A DNA stretch of 64,000 nucleotides from Synechocystis salina LEGE 00031. Lineage in GTDB: Bacteria; Cyanobacteriota; Cyanobacteriia; Cyanobacteriales; Microcystaceae. Below are positions 1 to 9,592 of this stretch, piece after piece. The notes below the pieces were generated by a model. That model was not told where the DNA came from and did no database searches. It worked only from the letters and a program-made list of their open reading frames with translations. The position numbers and the translations under genes are program-made. The stretch lies in the NCBI RefSeq assembly GCF_015207985.1, contig NZ_JADEVV010000007.1, forward strand, positions 1-64,000. The letters are read 5' to 3'. Numbering within the stretch: position 1 is the first letter of the stretch; the number at the start of each line of letters is the position of its first letter.

Positions 1-502
1 GTAGAGGGGGGAGTGATTATGCATCGCGTTCCAGGTTTTGAGTGGTATCTAATCCTAGAACGTGACCTCCCCTCTTTTCTACAATCCCCACCTAGACTGC
101 TTTTCACTTCTTTTGTCAGTCAATCAGTACTTCGCCTCAAACATTTTGGAAATTGCCTATGCCGATGAGTACTAGGTCAATATATATGTTGCAACCTAAC
201 AACCTGGCTGGAGTGAACTGGCATGAGATCTTGGTTGTGTTGCGAGGGCTATTTGCAGCCGCTCAGCAGGAACGTTGGGCGATCGCCTCCACCCCTAGGG
301 GGAAAGATGGGTTAGATTTGTGAAGGTACAATGGCCTTCTGCCTTGCTCAACCATTGCCTGAGTCATGGATACTTAGGCCATAGTCGCTTGTTTTTAGGG
401 CCTGTGTAACTTTTTTGACTAAGTGTAGATCGGGGTTTCTCGCAACGAAATCTCTCCATTTGAACGCATTAATCAGTTTTCCTGTCGATTATTTATTCCT
501 CC
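1..502. other. Upstream region, mostly non-coding
   Basis: No long reading frame covers this stretch. It holds one HIP1 site (GCGATCGC near 279), a possible 45-codon ORF at 186-323 listed separately, and an imperfect G-rich/C-rich inverted pair near 1-13 and 66-83. The last 180 bases must carry the promoter of the ABC exporter that starts at 503, but I could not single out convincing -35 and -10 boxes. Confidence 0.4.
186..323 (+). CDS. Possible 45-aa small protein
   Basis: An ATG at 186 opens a 45-codon frame ending in TGA at 321-323. The translation (beginning MLQPNNLAGVNWHEILVVLR) has ordinary amino-acid composition, a hydrophobic-amphipathic middle and a basic C-terminal part, and reads through the HIP1 site as Ala-Ile-Ala, as real Synechocystis genes often do. 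An in-frame stop lies just upstream, so it is not the tail of a longer frame. The ribosome site is weak (AGG about 11 bases upstream). I recognise no family. It may be a small protein, a gene remnant or chance. Confidence 0.25.
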   Translation: MLQPNNLAGVNWHEILVVLRGLFAAAQQERWAIASTPRGKDGLDL

Positions 503-2308
503 ATGACCCGTTCCCCCGCTGCTCCCCCATCCGATAATGATTGGCGCTTGTTATTGCGTCTGCTGCCCTACGTCAAGCGCTATCCCAGGGAACTGGCGGC
601 GGCATTAATTTTGCTTGTCCCGGTGGCTTTTTCGGGGGCGGTGCAACCCCTCATTATCGGGCAAGCCGTTTCCCTATTGCGGGAGGAGAGGGCCTGGGGC
701 TTTTTGCAGGCCATGCCGTTGGATCGGGCTTTGCATACCCTAGTGATTATCCTGGCCGTCACCATTGTCATTCGGTTGCTGTTTTTGGGGCTACAGGGCT
801 TCATTGTGCAAAAAATGGGGCAAGAAATCACCGCCGATGTGCGCCAGGACTTATTTGAGCACGTCACTTCTTTGTCGGTAAATTTTTTCCATCGCACTCC
901 TGTTGGTCGTTTGGTCACCCGCATCACCAGTGACGTGGAGGCCTTGGGAGAAGTATTTGCCAGTGGGGCGATCGGTGTGGTCAGTGACATTGTCTCCATT
1001 CTGGCCATTATCGTGACCATTTTTTGGGTGCAATGGCAATTGGCGCTACTACTGGTGGGGATGTTGGTGCCTGTGACTGTGTTAATCATTTATTTCCAGC
1101 AACAATATCGCAAAGCTAACTACCAAGCTAGGGAGGAATTGTCCCACCTTAATTCCCAGCTTCAAGAAAATGTGGCCGGCATTAATGTGGTGCAATTATT
1201 CCGTCGAGAAGAGTTGAACAGTCGTTCCTTTCGTCGGGTGAATGAGAAGTATCGTCGGGCAGTGGATAAGACCATCTTCCACGACTCCGCTGTGTCGGCC
1301 ACTTTGGAATGGATTAGTTTAGTGGCGATCGCCGGAGTTTTGGGTCTGGGGGGCTGGCTGATTTTGCGCAATAACATGGAATTTGGGGTGCTGGCGGCGT
1401 TCATTCTCTACGGACAACGGCTATTCAATCCCCTGCGGCAATTTGCGGATAAATTCACCATGTTTCAATCCGGCTTCACGGCGATCGAGCGCATTGGGGA
1501 ATTAATGGAAGAACCGGTGGAAATCAAAGACCAGGCGGTTATCACCCCCATTGAAATCAACAGCGCTCTGCGGGGCAGTCACGGGGAAATTTGCTTTGAA
1601 AACGTGTGGTTTGGCTATAAACCAAACGAATATGTGCTCAAAAATTTGAACTTCACCATCAAACCCGGAGAAAAAGTCGCCCTAGTGGGCCCCACGGGAG
1701 CTGGCAAAAGCTCTATTATTCGCCTCCTTTGTCGTCTCCATGATCCGTCCCAGGGTCGTATTTTGGTGGATGGCATTGACATTCGCGAACTGTCCCAACA
1801 ACAGCTACGTCGTTTCATTGGCGTCATTCTCCAAGACAGTTTCCTGTTTGCGGGGGACGTGAAACGCAACATTACCCTAGGGGAAGAATACAGTTTGGCA
1901 GAAGTGCAACGGGCGGCCCAGTTAACCAGTGTCGATCGCCTGATTGAAGAATTGCCCCAGGGTTACCACACCCAACTGCGGGAACGGGGCAGTAACCTAT
2001 CCGGTGGACAAAAACAATTGTTAGCCTTTGCCCGGGTGGCCATCCGGGAACCCTACGTGCTGGTTATGGATGAAGCCACCGCTAGTTTAGACGTCCGCAC
2101 CGAGGCGGCCATTCAAGAAGCGTTGTTGCATTTGCTCCAAGATCGCACTTCCATCATCATCGCCCACCGTTTATCCACTATCCGCAATGTGGACCGCATT
2201 TTTGTGCTTAAACATGGGGAAATTGTTGAAACCGGGAACCATGACCAACTGTTGACCCTGAAGGGACTCTACGCCAGTCTGTACCAGTTACAAATGCTGG
2301 GGGGCTAA
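503..2308 (+). CDS. ABC exporter half-transporter (MsbA/MdlB-like)
   Basis: This is a full-length fused exporter half-transporter of 601 aa in the inner membrane: an N-terminal membrane domain with about six helices (residues 25-310), followed by a nucleotide-binding domain. Visible motifs are Walker A GPTGAGKSS near 395-403, the signature LSGGQ near 499-503, Walker B VLVMDEA near 519-525, the D-loop SLD and the H-loop histidine in IIIAHRLST near 551-559. Such proteins work as dimers and export lipids, peptides or drugs. No partner half-transporter lies next to it, so a homodimer is the simplest reading. The substrate cannot be told from sequence. Confidence 0.9.
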   Translation: MTRSPAAPPSDNDWRLLLRLLPYVKRYPRELAAALILLVPVAFSGAVQPLIIGQAVSLLREERAWGFLQAMPLDRALHTLVIILAVTIVIRLLFLGLQGFIVQKMGQEITADVRQDLFEHVTSLSVNFFHRTPVGRLVTRITSDVEALGEVFASGAIGVVSDIVSILAIIVTIFWVQWQLALLLVGMLVPVTVLIIYFQQQYRKANYQAREELSHLNSQLQENVAGINVVQLFRREELNSRSFRRVNEKYRRAVDKTIFHDSAVSATLEWISLVAIAGVLGLGGWLILRNNMEFGVLAAFILYGQRLFNPLRQFADKFTMFQSGFTAIERIGELMEEPVEIKDQAVITPIEINSALRGSHGEICFENVWFGYKPNEYVLKNLNFTIKPGEKVALVGPTGAGKSSIIRLLCRLHDPSQGRILVDGIDIRELSQQQLRRFIGVILQDSFLFAGDVKRNITLGEEYSLAEVQRAAQLTSVDRLIEELPQGYHTQLRERGSNLSGGQKQLLAFARVAIREPYVLVMDEATASLDVRTEAAIQEALLHLLQDRTSIIIAHRLSTIRNVDRIFVLKHGEIVETGNHDQLLTLKGLYASLYQLQMLGG

Positions 2309-2406
2309 TTATCCCATCGGGAATTTCCCTGGTATCATCATTGGTACACCACTGACTTTGTTGATGAATTTTCCGACAAATTCAGTGAAATTGTCCAATC
2401 ATTGCC

Positions 2407-2919
2407 ATGGATATGAAATTTTTTACCCTTTCCCAACCATTGCTTTCCCTTGGTCTGGCTAGTATGCTTGCCCTGTCTTTAACCCCGGTTGCCCAAGCTG
2501 ACCAAAGCCCCGGCAACCAATGGGATGGGCAAATCAGTCTGCCCGATCGCCAGGCGTTTGCTGTGATTCCCTTTACGGAACTACCCCGGCGGACATTTTG
2601 GCAGTGGCCTAATCTCAACACCCTGACTAACCCAAACCAGCTTATTCAACAGTTTTATAGCCAGCCCTTGTTGCCCCAGCACTTAGGGGAAGGGGATTTT
2701 GGTTGTTTCCGTTCTAAGACTGCCACGGCTACGCTATTGGGGCAGGAATCCGTGACTGTATTGCTCACCCAAATGGGGAGTTGTGATGATTCCGTCAGTG
2801 GGCACCAAACCAGGGTAGATTTTGTTCCGGTAGGCGATCGATGGCAGGTGGATTGGGTAGGAGAAAGAAGCCATTGCCGGGGGCGTTTTTGGGCAGAGCC
2901 GGGACAACTTTGCCCTTAA
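2407..2919 (+). CDS. Small secreted hypothetical protein
   Basis: A 170-aa protein with a clear Sec signal peptide: a hydrophobic stretch at 11-27 and a cleavage site after the AQA motif (residues 29-31). The mature part of about 139 aa has four cysteines (in GDFGCF, MGSCDD, SHCRG and GQLCP), which could form two disulfides in the periplasm. I recognise no catalytic motif. An ATG two codons later (MKFFTL) is an equally possible start. It follows the ABC exporter on the same strand after about 100 bases, so co-transcription is possible but unproven. Confidence 0.65.
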   Translation: MDMKFFTLSQPLLSLGLASMLALSLTPVAQADQSPGNQWDGQISLPDRQAFAVIPFTELPRRTFWQWPNLNTLTNPNQLIQQFYSQPLLPQHLGEGDFGCFRSKTATATLLGQESVTVLLTQMGSCDDSVSGHQTRVDFVPVGDRWQVDWVGERSHCRGRFWAEPGQLCP

Positions 2920-3002
2920 TTTTTCCCTGTTTAAAAAGGCAATAATTGTTCTTGAGGGTTAGGGGTATAAGTCTTTTAGTTACTGAAATTTTACTGTCTA
3001 GC

Positions 3003-3668
3003 CTAACTGGAAAAGTTGTTAATGGTGGCAATAACCTCTGCCATATTATTGGCTAGCATAGCTGGAGTATTAAGCACTAAGCCTGGGAATTCCTGACTGA
3101 TTATTAAGCCATTATCGTCTGGACTCAGGCGTTCATATTTCCCATCCGATAACACAAACCAATCGATTTCTCGGTCGAGGGTACGCCAAACAATATACTC
3201 TCTTACCCCATGACTTTCATAAACCCGTTTTTTGCTATGGAGGTCGTAGGAGGCAGTGCTAGCGGCAATTTCCAGCACTAATTCTGGAGCACCGCTAATA
3301 TATTCATCTTCATCTATGTGGGCGCTACCCTCTAGTCGAAATAATATCCCATCGGGTTGGAGTTCGTTTTCGTCATCTAGTCGCACTGTGGCTTCAATGC
3401 TAACGGCCAGGTCATTTCTTTGGGCTTGGTAAGTTCCTAGCCAGGTGATTATGGCACTATGGGGTTGACCATGGTAGGTATGACGGAGGGGAGAGGCCAC
3501 GTGGACAATTCCTTCAATTAGCTCAGCTTTCTTAATGCCAGAAGCTGTGTAAATTCGTTCAAATTCTTGACGACTGAGGCGATCGCCATTTTCAAGGATT
3601 GGAATGGGAGCGGGGGAATTGGTGGTGACCATGGGGGAATGCGCTATAACTTCCGTTTTTTCCATCAT
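3003..3668 (-). CDS. Uma2-family (DUF820) restriction-endonuclease-like protein
   Basis: This is a member of the Uma2/DUF820 family, very abundant in cyanobacteria, with a PD-(D/E)XK nuclease-like fold. The acidic motif PDGILF and the core PELVLEIAAS are visible, followed by a lysine/arginine-rich helix and the typical GVREYIVW strand. Length (about 221 aa) is normal. A GTG lies six bases upstream, but the ATG at 3668 has better spacing from AGGG, so I start there. Biological function is unknown; family members are often scattered singletons. A second copy lies at 41248. Confidence 0.8.
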   Translation of the reverse strand: MMEKTEVIAHSPMVTTNSPAPIPILENGDRLSRQEFERIYTASGIKKAELIEGIVHVASPLRHTYHGQPHSAIITWLGTYQAQRNDLAVSIEATVRLDDENELQPDGILFRLEGSAHIDEDEYISGAPELVLEIAASTASYDLHSKKRVYESHGVREYIVWRTLDREIDWFVLSDGKYERLSPDDNGLIISQEFPGLVLNTPAMLANNMAEVIATINNFSS

Positions 3669-3687
3669 AGTCACCCTAGTTGAATGG

Positions 3688-4515
3688 TTAGGTTTGGGGA
3701 TTATTGTTGATTTGACTAAACATAGGGGAAAGGTAAGCTACTAAAACCCCGAGACTAAAGCCCATTAAATTGCGGAACAGAGGTAAAAAGTCGCTGGTGC
3801 GGGTGACCACAGGGCCAATGCCAAAGGCGATCACTAAAATTCCCCACAGGGGAGACATAATCAATACCCATTGCCACGCAAAAGTCTGATTCGGCGATCG
3901 GGGAATGGCCGCAAAACCAAAAATCAATCCCCCCACAATGGAAGTTACCAGGGTTAAAATCCACTGCTCCCTGGGTAATCCCGGCACAACGTTACAACCC
4001 CCTTTGACCAGACAGCCCTTAACGGTATTCAGGGCCTCGGTGATGGCTAGATTTTCTCCATTATCCCGAATATAGTACATATTTCCGAAGCGAGCCTGCA
4101 TCTCAATCCAAAAGGTGCGGGGCATCAACTCATACACCTCATCTCCAATGCTAAAGGCCAATAGGTTCCCCCCCCTGCCATCGGCCACCAATAAAATACT
4201 TTTATCATCCAGACCCCAAAAAGGAATCACTGCCCGTCCCGGACTACGGTCGTATTGGGTTAAGACCCGCAATTTCCATCCCGTTTCCACCTCAAAGCTG
4301 TTTAGATCATCAATTAACTGAGCTTCTTGGATTTCCGGTAAAAAGTTGGCCAGGTCCACCACCGGAGTTTTTTCCTCTGGCAACAACTCAGGGTTATTCA
4401 CCGCCTGGGCAGGGCTTACCGGTGCCCACCACAACACTAAAGATAAACTAACGGCCAAAAGCCAGGCAAAATTTTTGCTGAAACGGGTAGCAGACGACGG
4501 CAAATGGACAGCCAT
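3688..4515 (-). CDS. TPM-domain (DUF477) membrane protein
   Basis: A 275-aa protein with a signal peptide cleaved near AQA (residues 36-38), a TPM domain at about 50-165 beginning with the family motif VVDLANFL, and three C-terminal membrane helices (about 186-204, 213-235, 247-265). TPM proteins are related to plant TLP18.3 and cyanobacterial Psb32, which act in the thylakoid lumen in photosystem II repair, but this protein has more membrane helices than Psb32. The lumenal or periplasmic TPM domain is inferred from topology. It lies 19 bases upstream of the Uma2 gene on the same strand. Confidence 0.75.
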   Translation of the reverse strand: MAVHLPSSATRFSKNFAWLLAVSLSLVLWWAPVSPAQAVNNPELLPEEKTPVVDLANFLPEIQEAQLIDDLNSFEVETGWKLRVLTQYDRSPGRAVIPFWGLDDKSILLVADGRGGNLLAFSIGDEVYELMPRTFWIEMQARFGNMYYIRDNGENLAITEALNTVKGCLVKGGCNVVPGLPREQWILTLVTSIVGGLIFGFAAIPRSPNQTFAWQWVLIMSPLWGILVIAFGIGPVVTRTSDFLPLFRNLMGFSLGVLVAYLSPMFSQINNNPQT

Positions 4516-4608
4516 AGAGTTTTTCTTTAAGTTTCTTCACAGTTGTTTACCTTATTTTAAGGTATTGCCTCCGTTAAATTTTCACACTGGTCGATCTTTT
4601 CTGGACAA

Positions 4609-4638
4609 AAAAAAGCCCCCTAACAATGAGGAGAGGGG
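4609..4638 (-). terminator. Intrinsic terminator after tktA
   Basis: On the minus strand, CCCCT (4638-4634) can pair with AGGGG (4621-4617) and is followed directly by GC and eight T residues (4614-4607). It lies about 35 bases after the tktA stop, as expected for a Rho-independent terminator of the acpP-fabF-tktA group. Confidence 0.75.
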
Positions 4639-4671
4639 ACAGTGAGGAGTTTTAAGCTTGGGGGCGAGGAC

Positions 4672-6684
4672 TTAGCTCAGGAGAGTTTTAGCTTTGGCCA
4701 GCACATTATCAACGCTGAAACCAAATTTCTCCAGGCAAACCCCGCCGGGCGCTGAGGCACCAAATGTTTCAATACTGACTGTATCTCCTTCCGTGCCCAC
4801 ATATTTGTGCCAACCAAAACTGGTGGCGGCTTCTACGGAGAGACGTTTGGTGACAGCCTTCGGTAACACTGACTCTTTGTAGGCGGCGTCTTGGGCTTCA
4901 AACAGTTCCCAGGAGGGCATGGAAACTACCCGGACTTTTTTGCCTTCGGCGGCCAACTTTTCAGCGGCGGCCACACAAAGTTGTACTTCGGAACCCGTAC
5001 CTATCAAGATTAACTCAGGAGTCCCTTCAGAATCAACAATGGTGTAAGCTCCTTTGGCCACTCCATCCAGGGAAGTTCCCGCTAGGTTGGGCACGGCCTG
5101 CCGGGTGAGAGACAGGAGAGTAGGGGCATTTTCCTTGGCTTTGGCGATCGCCACTTTATAGGCCCCGGAGGTTTCATTGCCATCGGCGGGACGAATGACG
5201 GTCAAGTTGGGAATAGCCCGCAGGGAAGCCAACACTTCAATGGGTTGGTGGGTGGGACCATCTTCCCCTTGGCCAATGGAGTCGTGGGTCATCACCCAAA
5301 TTACCCCCGCCTCGGAAAGGGCAGAAAGGCGAATGGCGGCCCGCATGTAATCGGTGAAGATTAGGAAAGTAGCACCGAAGGGCAGTAACCCAGAGCTGTG
5401 GAGGGCAATGCCGTTGCAGATGGCGCCCATGGCGTGTTCCCGCACCCCAAAGTGGACGTTACGGTTTTGGTAAGCTCCTTTTTGAAAATCGCCTGAGCAG
5501 TGGAGTTCTGTCAAGTTGGAGTGGGTCAAATCCGCCGAACCGCCGATCAATTCCGGTAACACGGGGGCCAAGGCGTTGAGGCACTCTTCAGAGTATTTCC
5601 GGGTGGCCAAACCTTTTTGGTCCGGGGTAAAACTGGCTAAGTTTTTGTCCCAACCTTCGGGTAGTTTGCCGCTCAGTTGCCGTTCAAAGGCGGCCGCTTC
5701 GGCGGGATATTTGGTTTTGTATTGGGCAAAGGCTTGGTTCCATTCCGCTTCGTAGCTGGCTCCCCGGCCGATCGCCTTACGGGTGTAGTCCAACACTTCC
5801 TGGGGCACTTCAAAGGGAGCGTAGTCCCAACCCAGGTTTTTGCGGGTGGCGGCCACTTCATCAGTCCCCAACGCCGCCCCGTGAATGCCCGCAGTACCAG
5901 ATTTCTTGGGCGCACCATAACCAATGATGGTGGTGACCTTGATCATGGTGGGCTTATCGGTTACCGCCTTCGCTTCTTCAATGGCCTTGGCGATCGCCGC
6001 TAAGTCAGTGTTGCCATCTTCCACATGGAGCACGTGCCAGCCGTAGGCTTCAAAGCGTTTGCTCACATCCTCGGTGAAAGCCACATCGGTGGAGCCATCA
6101 ATGGAAATATGATTATCGTCGTAGAGAGCGATTAGTTTACCCAAGCCCCAGTGCCCCGCAATGGAAGCGGCTTCCCCGGAAATACCTTCCATATTGCAAC
6201 CATCCCCCAAAATCACATAGGTGTAATGGTCCACAATGGTGGCATCGGGCTTATTGTAGGTGGCGGCTAAATGGGCCTCCGCCAGGGCCAAACCAACACC
6301 ATTGGCAATACCTTGACCCAGGGGGCCGGTGGTGACTTCCACCCCAGCAGTGAGGAAATTTTCCGGGTGACCGGGGGTAGAAGATTCCCATTGACGGAAC
6401 TGTTTAATGTCTTCTATGGTCACACTGTCATAGCCCAGTAAATAGAGCAGAGCATACTGCAACATGGAGCCATGGCCGGCGGACAACACAAAGCGGTCCC
6501 GATTGAACCATTTCGGGTTCTTGGGATTGTACTTCATGAACTTGTTCCACAGGGTAAAGGCCATAGGAGCCGCTCCCATGGGCAAACCAGGGTGGCCAGA
6601 TTTGGCCTTTTCGATGGCGTCAATGGCTAAAAAGCGAATGGCATTAATAGAAAGTTCGTCTAAGGACTGGGTAGCAACGACCAT
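4672..6684 (-). CDS. tktA: Transketolase
   Basis: Transketolase, 670 aa, the usual length. It transfers two-carbon ketol units with thiamine diphosphate in the Calvin cycle and the pentose phosphate pathway, in the cytosol. Active-site histidines are visible in SGHPG (about 31), AGHGS (71) and PGHPE (106). The cofactor motif GDG...N starts at 160 ([11 protein letters not shown]), and the pyrimidine-binding domain holds the conserved [11 protein letters not shown] segment. The gene follows fabF on the same strand after about 120 bases and is followed by a strong terminator. Confidence 0.97.
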   Translation of the reverse strand: MVVATQSLDELSINAIRFLAIDAIEKAKSGHPGLPMGAAPMAFTLWNKFMKYNPKNPKWFNRDRFVLSAGHGSMLQYALLYLLGYDSVTIEDIKQFRQWESSTPGHPENFLTAGVEVTTGPLGQGIANGVGLALAEAHLAATYNKPDATIVDHYTYVILGDGCNMEGISGEAASIAGHWGLGKLIALYDDNHISIDGSTDVAFTEDVSKRFEAYGWHVLHVEDGNTDLAAIAKAIEEAKAVTDKPTMIKVTTIIGYGAPKKSGTAGIHGAALGTDEVAATRKNLGWDYAPFEVPQEVLDYTRKAIGRGASYEAEWNQAFAQYKTKYPAEAAAFERQLSGKLPEGWDKNLASFTPDQKGLATRKYSEECLNALAPVLPELIGGSADLTHSNLTELHCSGDFQKGAYQNRNVHFGVREHAMGAICNGIALHSSGLLPFGATFLIFTDYMRAAIRLSALSEAGVIWVMTHDSIGQGEDGPTHQPIEVLASLRAIPNLTVIRPADGNETSGAYKVAIAKAKENAPTLLSLTRQAVPNLAGTSLDGVAKGAYTIVDSEGTPELILIGTGSEVQLCVAAAEKLAAEGKKVRVVSMPSWELFEAQDAAYKESVLPKAVTKRLSVEAATSFGWHKYVGTEGDTVSIETFGASAPGGVCLEKFGFSVDNVLAKAKTLLS

Positions 6685-6806
6685 AATGTTTGGGAAAATA
6701 AACTAGCAATAATTGGGTCAATATCCACCGGGGGGCGGTAATGGTAGGGGCCAAGGCAGGCCAAATTGCTACCATCTTCCCACGGTTCGGGAAATTTTTC
6801 GGTGGG

Positions 6807-8057
6807 CTATTGATATTTTTTGAAGGCTAAGGTGACGTTATGGCCCCCAAAGCCAAAGGAGTTGGACAGAGCCACATCTACTTTTAGGACCCTACTCTGA
6901 CCGGGCACATAATCCAAATCACATTCCGCGTCGGGATTCTCTAAGTTAATGGTGGGAGGTACCTTATCCTCGGCGATCGCCATCACAGTGGCCACCGCTT
7001 CAATGCCCCCAGAGCCGCCCAACAGGTGGCCGGTCATGGATTTGGTAGAGCTAACAGCAATATTGTAAGCATGATTGCCCAAAGCCTGTTTAATGGCCCT
7101 GGTTTCCGTCACATCGTTAGCTGGGGTACTGGTGCCATGGGCATTGATATAACTTACTGCTTCCGGCTTCAAGCCCCCATCTTTTAAAGCCAAGGCGATC
7201 GCCCTGGTGGCCCCCCGACCGTCTGGGACTGGCGCTGTAATGTGATAAGCGTCACAGGTCATGGCGTAGCCCACCATTTCCCCGTAAATTTTTGCTCCCC
7301 GGGCCAAGGCGGATTCCAATTCTTCCAGAATCAAAATGCCCGATCCTTCTCCCATTACAAAGCCATCCCTATCCTTGTCAAAGGGACGACTGGCATGGAG
7401 GGGGTCATCGTTACGGAAGGATAAAGCCCGAGCCGAAGCAAAGCCAGCATAGCTAAGGGCAGTAATGGCCGCTTCCGTACCACCACAAATCATCGCCTTG
7501 GCATAGCCATTTTGCACCAGACGGAATGCATCCCCAATGGCATTGGAGCCTGCTGCACAGGCAGTAACAGTGCAATTATTGGGACCCTTGGCACCTAGGT
7601 TAATGGCAGTTAACCCCGAAGCCATGTTGGCGATCATCATCGGGATCATAAAGGGACTGCAACGACTAGGGCCCTTATCTAACAATATAGTTTGCTGGTC
7701 TTCCAACACTTTCAAACCACCAATGCCCGTGCCAATTAACACCCCAATCTCATCGGCATTGAGCTCGTTAATCACCAACTTGGCATCATTAACGGCCTGT
7801 TGACTGGCACAAACGGCAAAATGACAAAACCGGTCCATGCGCTTGGCTTCCTTGCGGTCAAGAAACTGGGTCGCGTCAAAGCCCTTAACTTCCCCCCCAA
7901 AGCGACAGGCTTGGTCACTGGCATCGAAACGGGTAATGGGGCCAACGCCGTTACGACCCTCCATTAGGCCTTGCCAATAATCTTGGAGGTTATTACCAAT
8001 GGGGGTGATGGCTCCCAATCCCGTTACAACAACACGTTTCTTTTCCAAATTTGCCAT
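6807..8057 (-). CDS. fabF: 3-oxoacyl-ACP synthase II (KAS II)
   Basis: Beta-ketoacyl-ACP synthase II, the condensing enzyme that elongates fatty acids using malonyl-ACP. With the ATG at 8057 the protein is 416 aa and starts MANLEKKRVVVTGLG, the normal KAS II start; the open frame runs 35 codons further upstream without family similarity. The catalytic triad is Cys167 (in TVTACAAGS), His307 (INAHGTST) and His344 (MTGHLLGG). It lies 196 bases downstream of acpP on the same strand, the classical acpP-fabF pairing. Confidence 0.97.
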   Translation of the reverse strand: MANLEKKRVVVTGLGAITPIGNNLQDYWQGLMEGRNGVGPITRFDASDQACRFGGEVKGFDATQFLDRKEAKRMDRFCHFAVCASQQAVNDAKLVINELNADEIGVLIGTGIGGLKVLEDQQTILLDKGPSRCSPFMIPMMIANMASGLTAINLGAKGPNNCTVTACAAGSNAIGDAFRLVQNGYAKAMICGGTEAAITALSYAGFASARALSFRNDDPLHASRPFDKDRDGFVMGEGSGILILEELESALARGAKIYGEMVGYAMTCDAYHITAPVPDGRGATRAIALALKDGGLKPEAVSYINAHGTSTPANDVTETRAIKQALGNHAYNIAVSSTKSMTGHLLGGSGGIEAVATVMAIAEDKVPPTINLENPDAECDLDYVPGQSRVLKVDVALSNSFGFGGHNVTLAFKKYQ

Positions 8058-8253
8058 GGTACTTAATAGATAAAATCGGGGAGGGGACTCCCCTAGGGTT
8101 CTCCGCAACGATATAGCGATGGGGTCGGGGCCTGGCCCAGGGAGCAAACCAGCCGGTCCCAAACCGGTATCGGAACCACCCCAAACAGTAGCTTAAACTG
8201 TCTGGGAACTGGGTTACAAAGGCCTATGGGGGAGTCGGGGCTATGACCGAAAT

Positions 8254-8487
8254 TTATTTACTTTCGATGTGCTCAACGGCTTTACCCACGGTATCAATGG
8301 TTTCTGCCACTTCATCGGGAATTTCAATATCAAACTCTTCTTCTAGGGCCATGACTAATTCCACTGTGTCGAGGGAATCAGCTCCTAAATCTTCGGCAAA
8401 GGTGGCGGAGGGGGTCACTTTATCGGGATCCACTTCCAACTGTTCCACGACGATTTTTTTTACTTTTTCAAAAATTTCTTGATTCAT
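8254..8487 (-). CDS. acpP: Acyl carrier protein
   Basis: Acyl carrier protein, 77 aa, acidic and helical. Ser38 in the motif GADSLD is the site of the 4'-phosphopantetheine arm that carries growing fatty acyl chains. The ATG at 8487 ([13 protein letters not shown]) gives the family length; upstream frame extension is not conserved in style. A TATAGT box sits about 20 bases before the start codon and is a plausible -10, although no well-spaced -35 is seen. It leads the acpP-fabF-tktA group. Confidence 0.96.
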   Translation of the reverse strand: MNQEIFEKVKKIVVEQLEVDPDKVTPSATFAEDLGADSLDTVELVMALEEEFDIEIPDEVAETIDTVGKAVEHIESK

Positions 8488-8696
8488 TACAATACCTTTA
8501 ACTATAGAAGAAGAGTTTTCGAGCTGGGTCAACGGCTGATCGCCAGCAAAACGGGGGACAGCTTGGGGGCTGTCGCAGGGCCGCTCGGTTAGCAATGCAC
8601 TCAATTGTTCAGCGTTAACTATCTTAACGGAAAGGTATCCCTTGCACTAGATGCTTTCCTTGCCCATGGGCACAAAACAGTTCCTAACAAGGGGTC

Positions 8697-9122
8697 CTAT
8701 TCTCCCCAGTGGGGCAAAATTTTTTCTATGTAGCTCAATCGAGCCAGGGCAAACAGAATGGCCAGCCAATTTTTTTGCTGAGTGTTTCCTAGGGAAAGTA
8801 ATTGTCCCTGGGGGCAGCCGATGCGGCCAGGGCTGGAGGAAAATGTTAATGAAGGATCAATCATCAAAACTTCACTTTTTTTCGCGGGTACAATGCAAAA
8901 CTCATAGCCCTGGGAACGTTTACCATCCTCTGGACCAACCAATCCATGAACGTCAATGGCTCCTAGGGGAAATTGAATTTTATCTAGAGGATTAGGTACT
9001 GGCGCTGTCGATGGCCAAGGCTGAGCGGCGATCGCCCCAGGAACCTGGCCATAACCTCCACTAATGCTGAAGCCAGATATGGTTAAAATCGTCCCCAAAA
9101 AGTGATTCGCACTTAAAGCCAT
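8697..9122 (-). CDS. Hypothetical protein, possibly exported
   Basis: A 141-aa reading frame beginning MALSANHFLGTILTISGFS, with a short hydrophobic N-terminus that could be a membrane anchor or weak signal. It has a Pro/Gly-rich middle and a more hydrophobic C-terminal part (NWLAILFALARLSYIEKILP). Codon use and the in-frame HIP1 site fit a real gene. I recognise no domain. It lies downstream of the SipA-like gene on the same strand (about 36 bases after it), so the two may be co-transcribed. Confidence 0.55.
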   Translation of the reverse strand: MALSANHFLGTILTISGFSISGGYGQVPGAIAAQPWPSTAPVPNPLDKIQFPLGAIDVHGLVGPEDGKRSQGYEFCIVPAKKSEVLMIDPSLTFSSSPGRIGCPQGQLLSLGNTQQKNWLAILFALARLSYIEKILPHWGE

Positions 9123-9158
9123 ATCTTTAGATTAAATTTGGGCATTTATCCGCATCAT

Positions 9159-9404
9159 TTAACCAGAAACTTCAGTTTGCTCTTCTTGGGGCGTAATTAC
9201 CTCCAAATACTGACTTTCCAAAAGGAAAATACCCCGATCAAACTTCACCCCCCAATACCCCGCCGGTCGGCGATCCACCACCATTCCCTCCGCGGCGATC
9301 GCCAACAAGTCCGGAGGCCGGAGCATGGGCATGGGGTCAGCGGTTTTCAGATAGGGGGGGCGGGCAATTAAACGAACTGAGGCACCGACAAACAAATCAG
9401 CCAT
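9159..9404 (-). CDS. sipA: SipA-like small regulator (DUF3148)
   Basis: An 81-aa protein of the cyanobacterial DUF3148 type, with the characteristic stretch LKTADPMPMLRPPDLL followed by RRPAGYWGVKF and FLLESQYLEV. In Synechococcus and Synechocystis the SipA protein of this type binds the sensor kinase NblS/Hik33, which controls stress and high-light genes through RpaB; related plastid proteins also exist. The fold is likely a small beta-barrel (SH3-like), an inference from the pattern of short strands. The symbol is given from family recognition and recalled gene neighbourhood, not from a search. Confidence 0.7.
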   Translation of the reverse strand: MADLFVGASVRLIARPPYLKTADPMPMLRPPDLLAIAAEGMVVDRRPAGYWGVKFDRGIFLLESQYLEVITPQEEQTEVSG

Positions 9405-9592
9405 AATTGATTCAGTTTAGGGTCAGAGGGGGACGCTGCCTTGGAGAGAAAGGCAATTTTTCCGGGGGCAAAACATTAGAATAATTTAAACAATTTGTTG
9501 CTGTTGGGGTAAAGAAGCCCATCACTGTGCCGTGAATGGGTAAAAATGGAAACAACAACATTAACCGAAACCCCACATCAGAGGATAACAGC

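Noticed and set aside
1-83. A hairpin from GTAGAGGGGGGAG (1-13) and CTCCCCTCTTTTCTAC (68-83)
   Set aside because: Pairing is imperfect and the loop is over 50 bases; it cannot be told from chance.
580-1089. A minus-strand open frame of 169 codons over the ABC exporter
   Set aside because: The plus-strand gene has full ABC motifs; the reverse frame is Thr/Ser/Arg-rich and unlike any protein.
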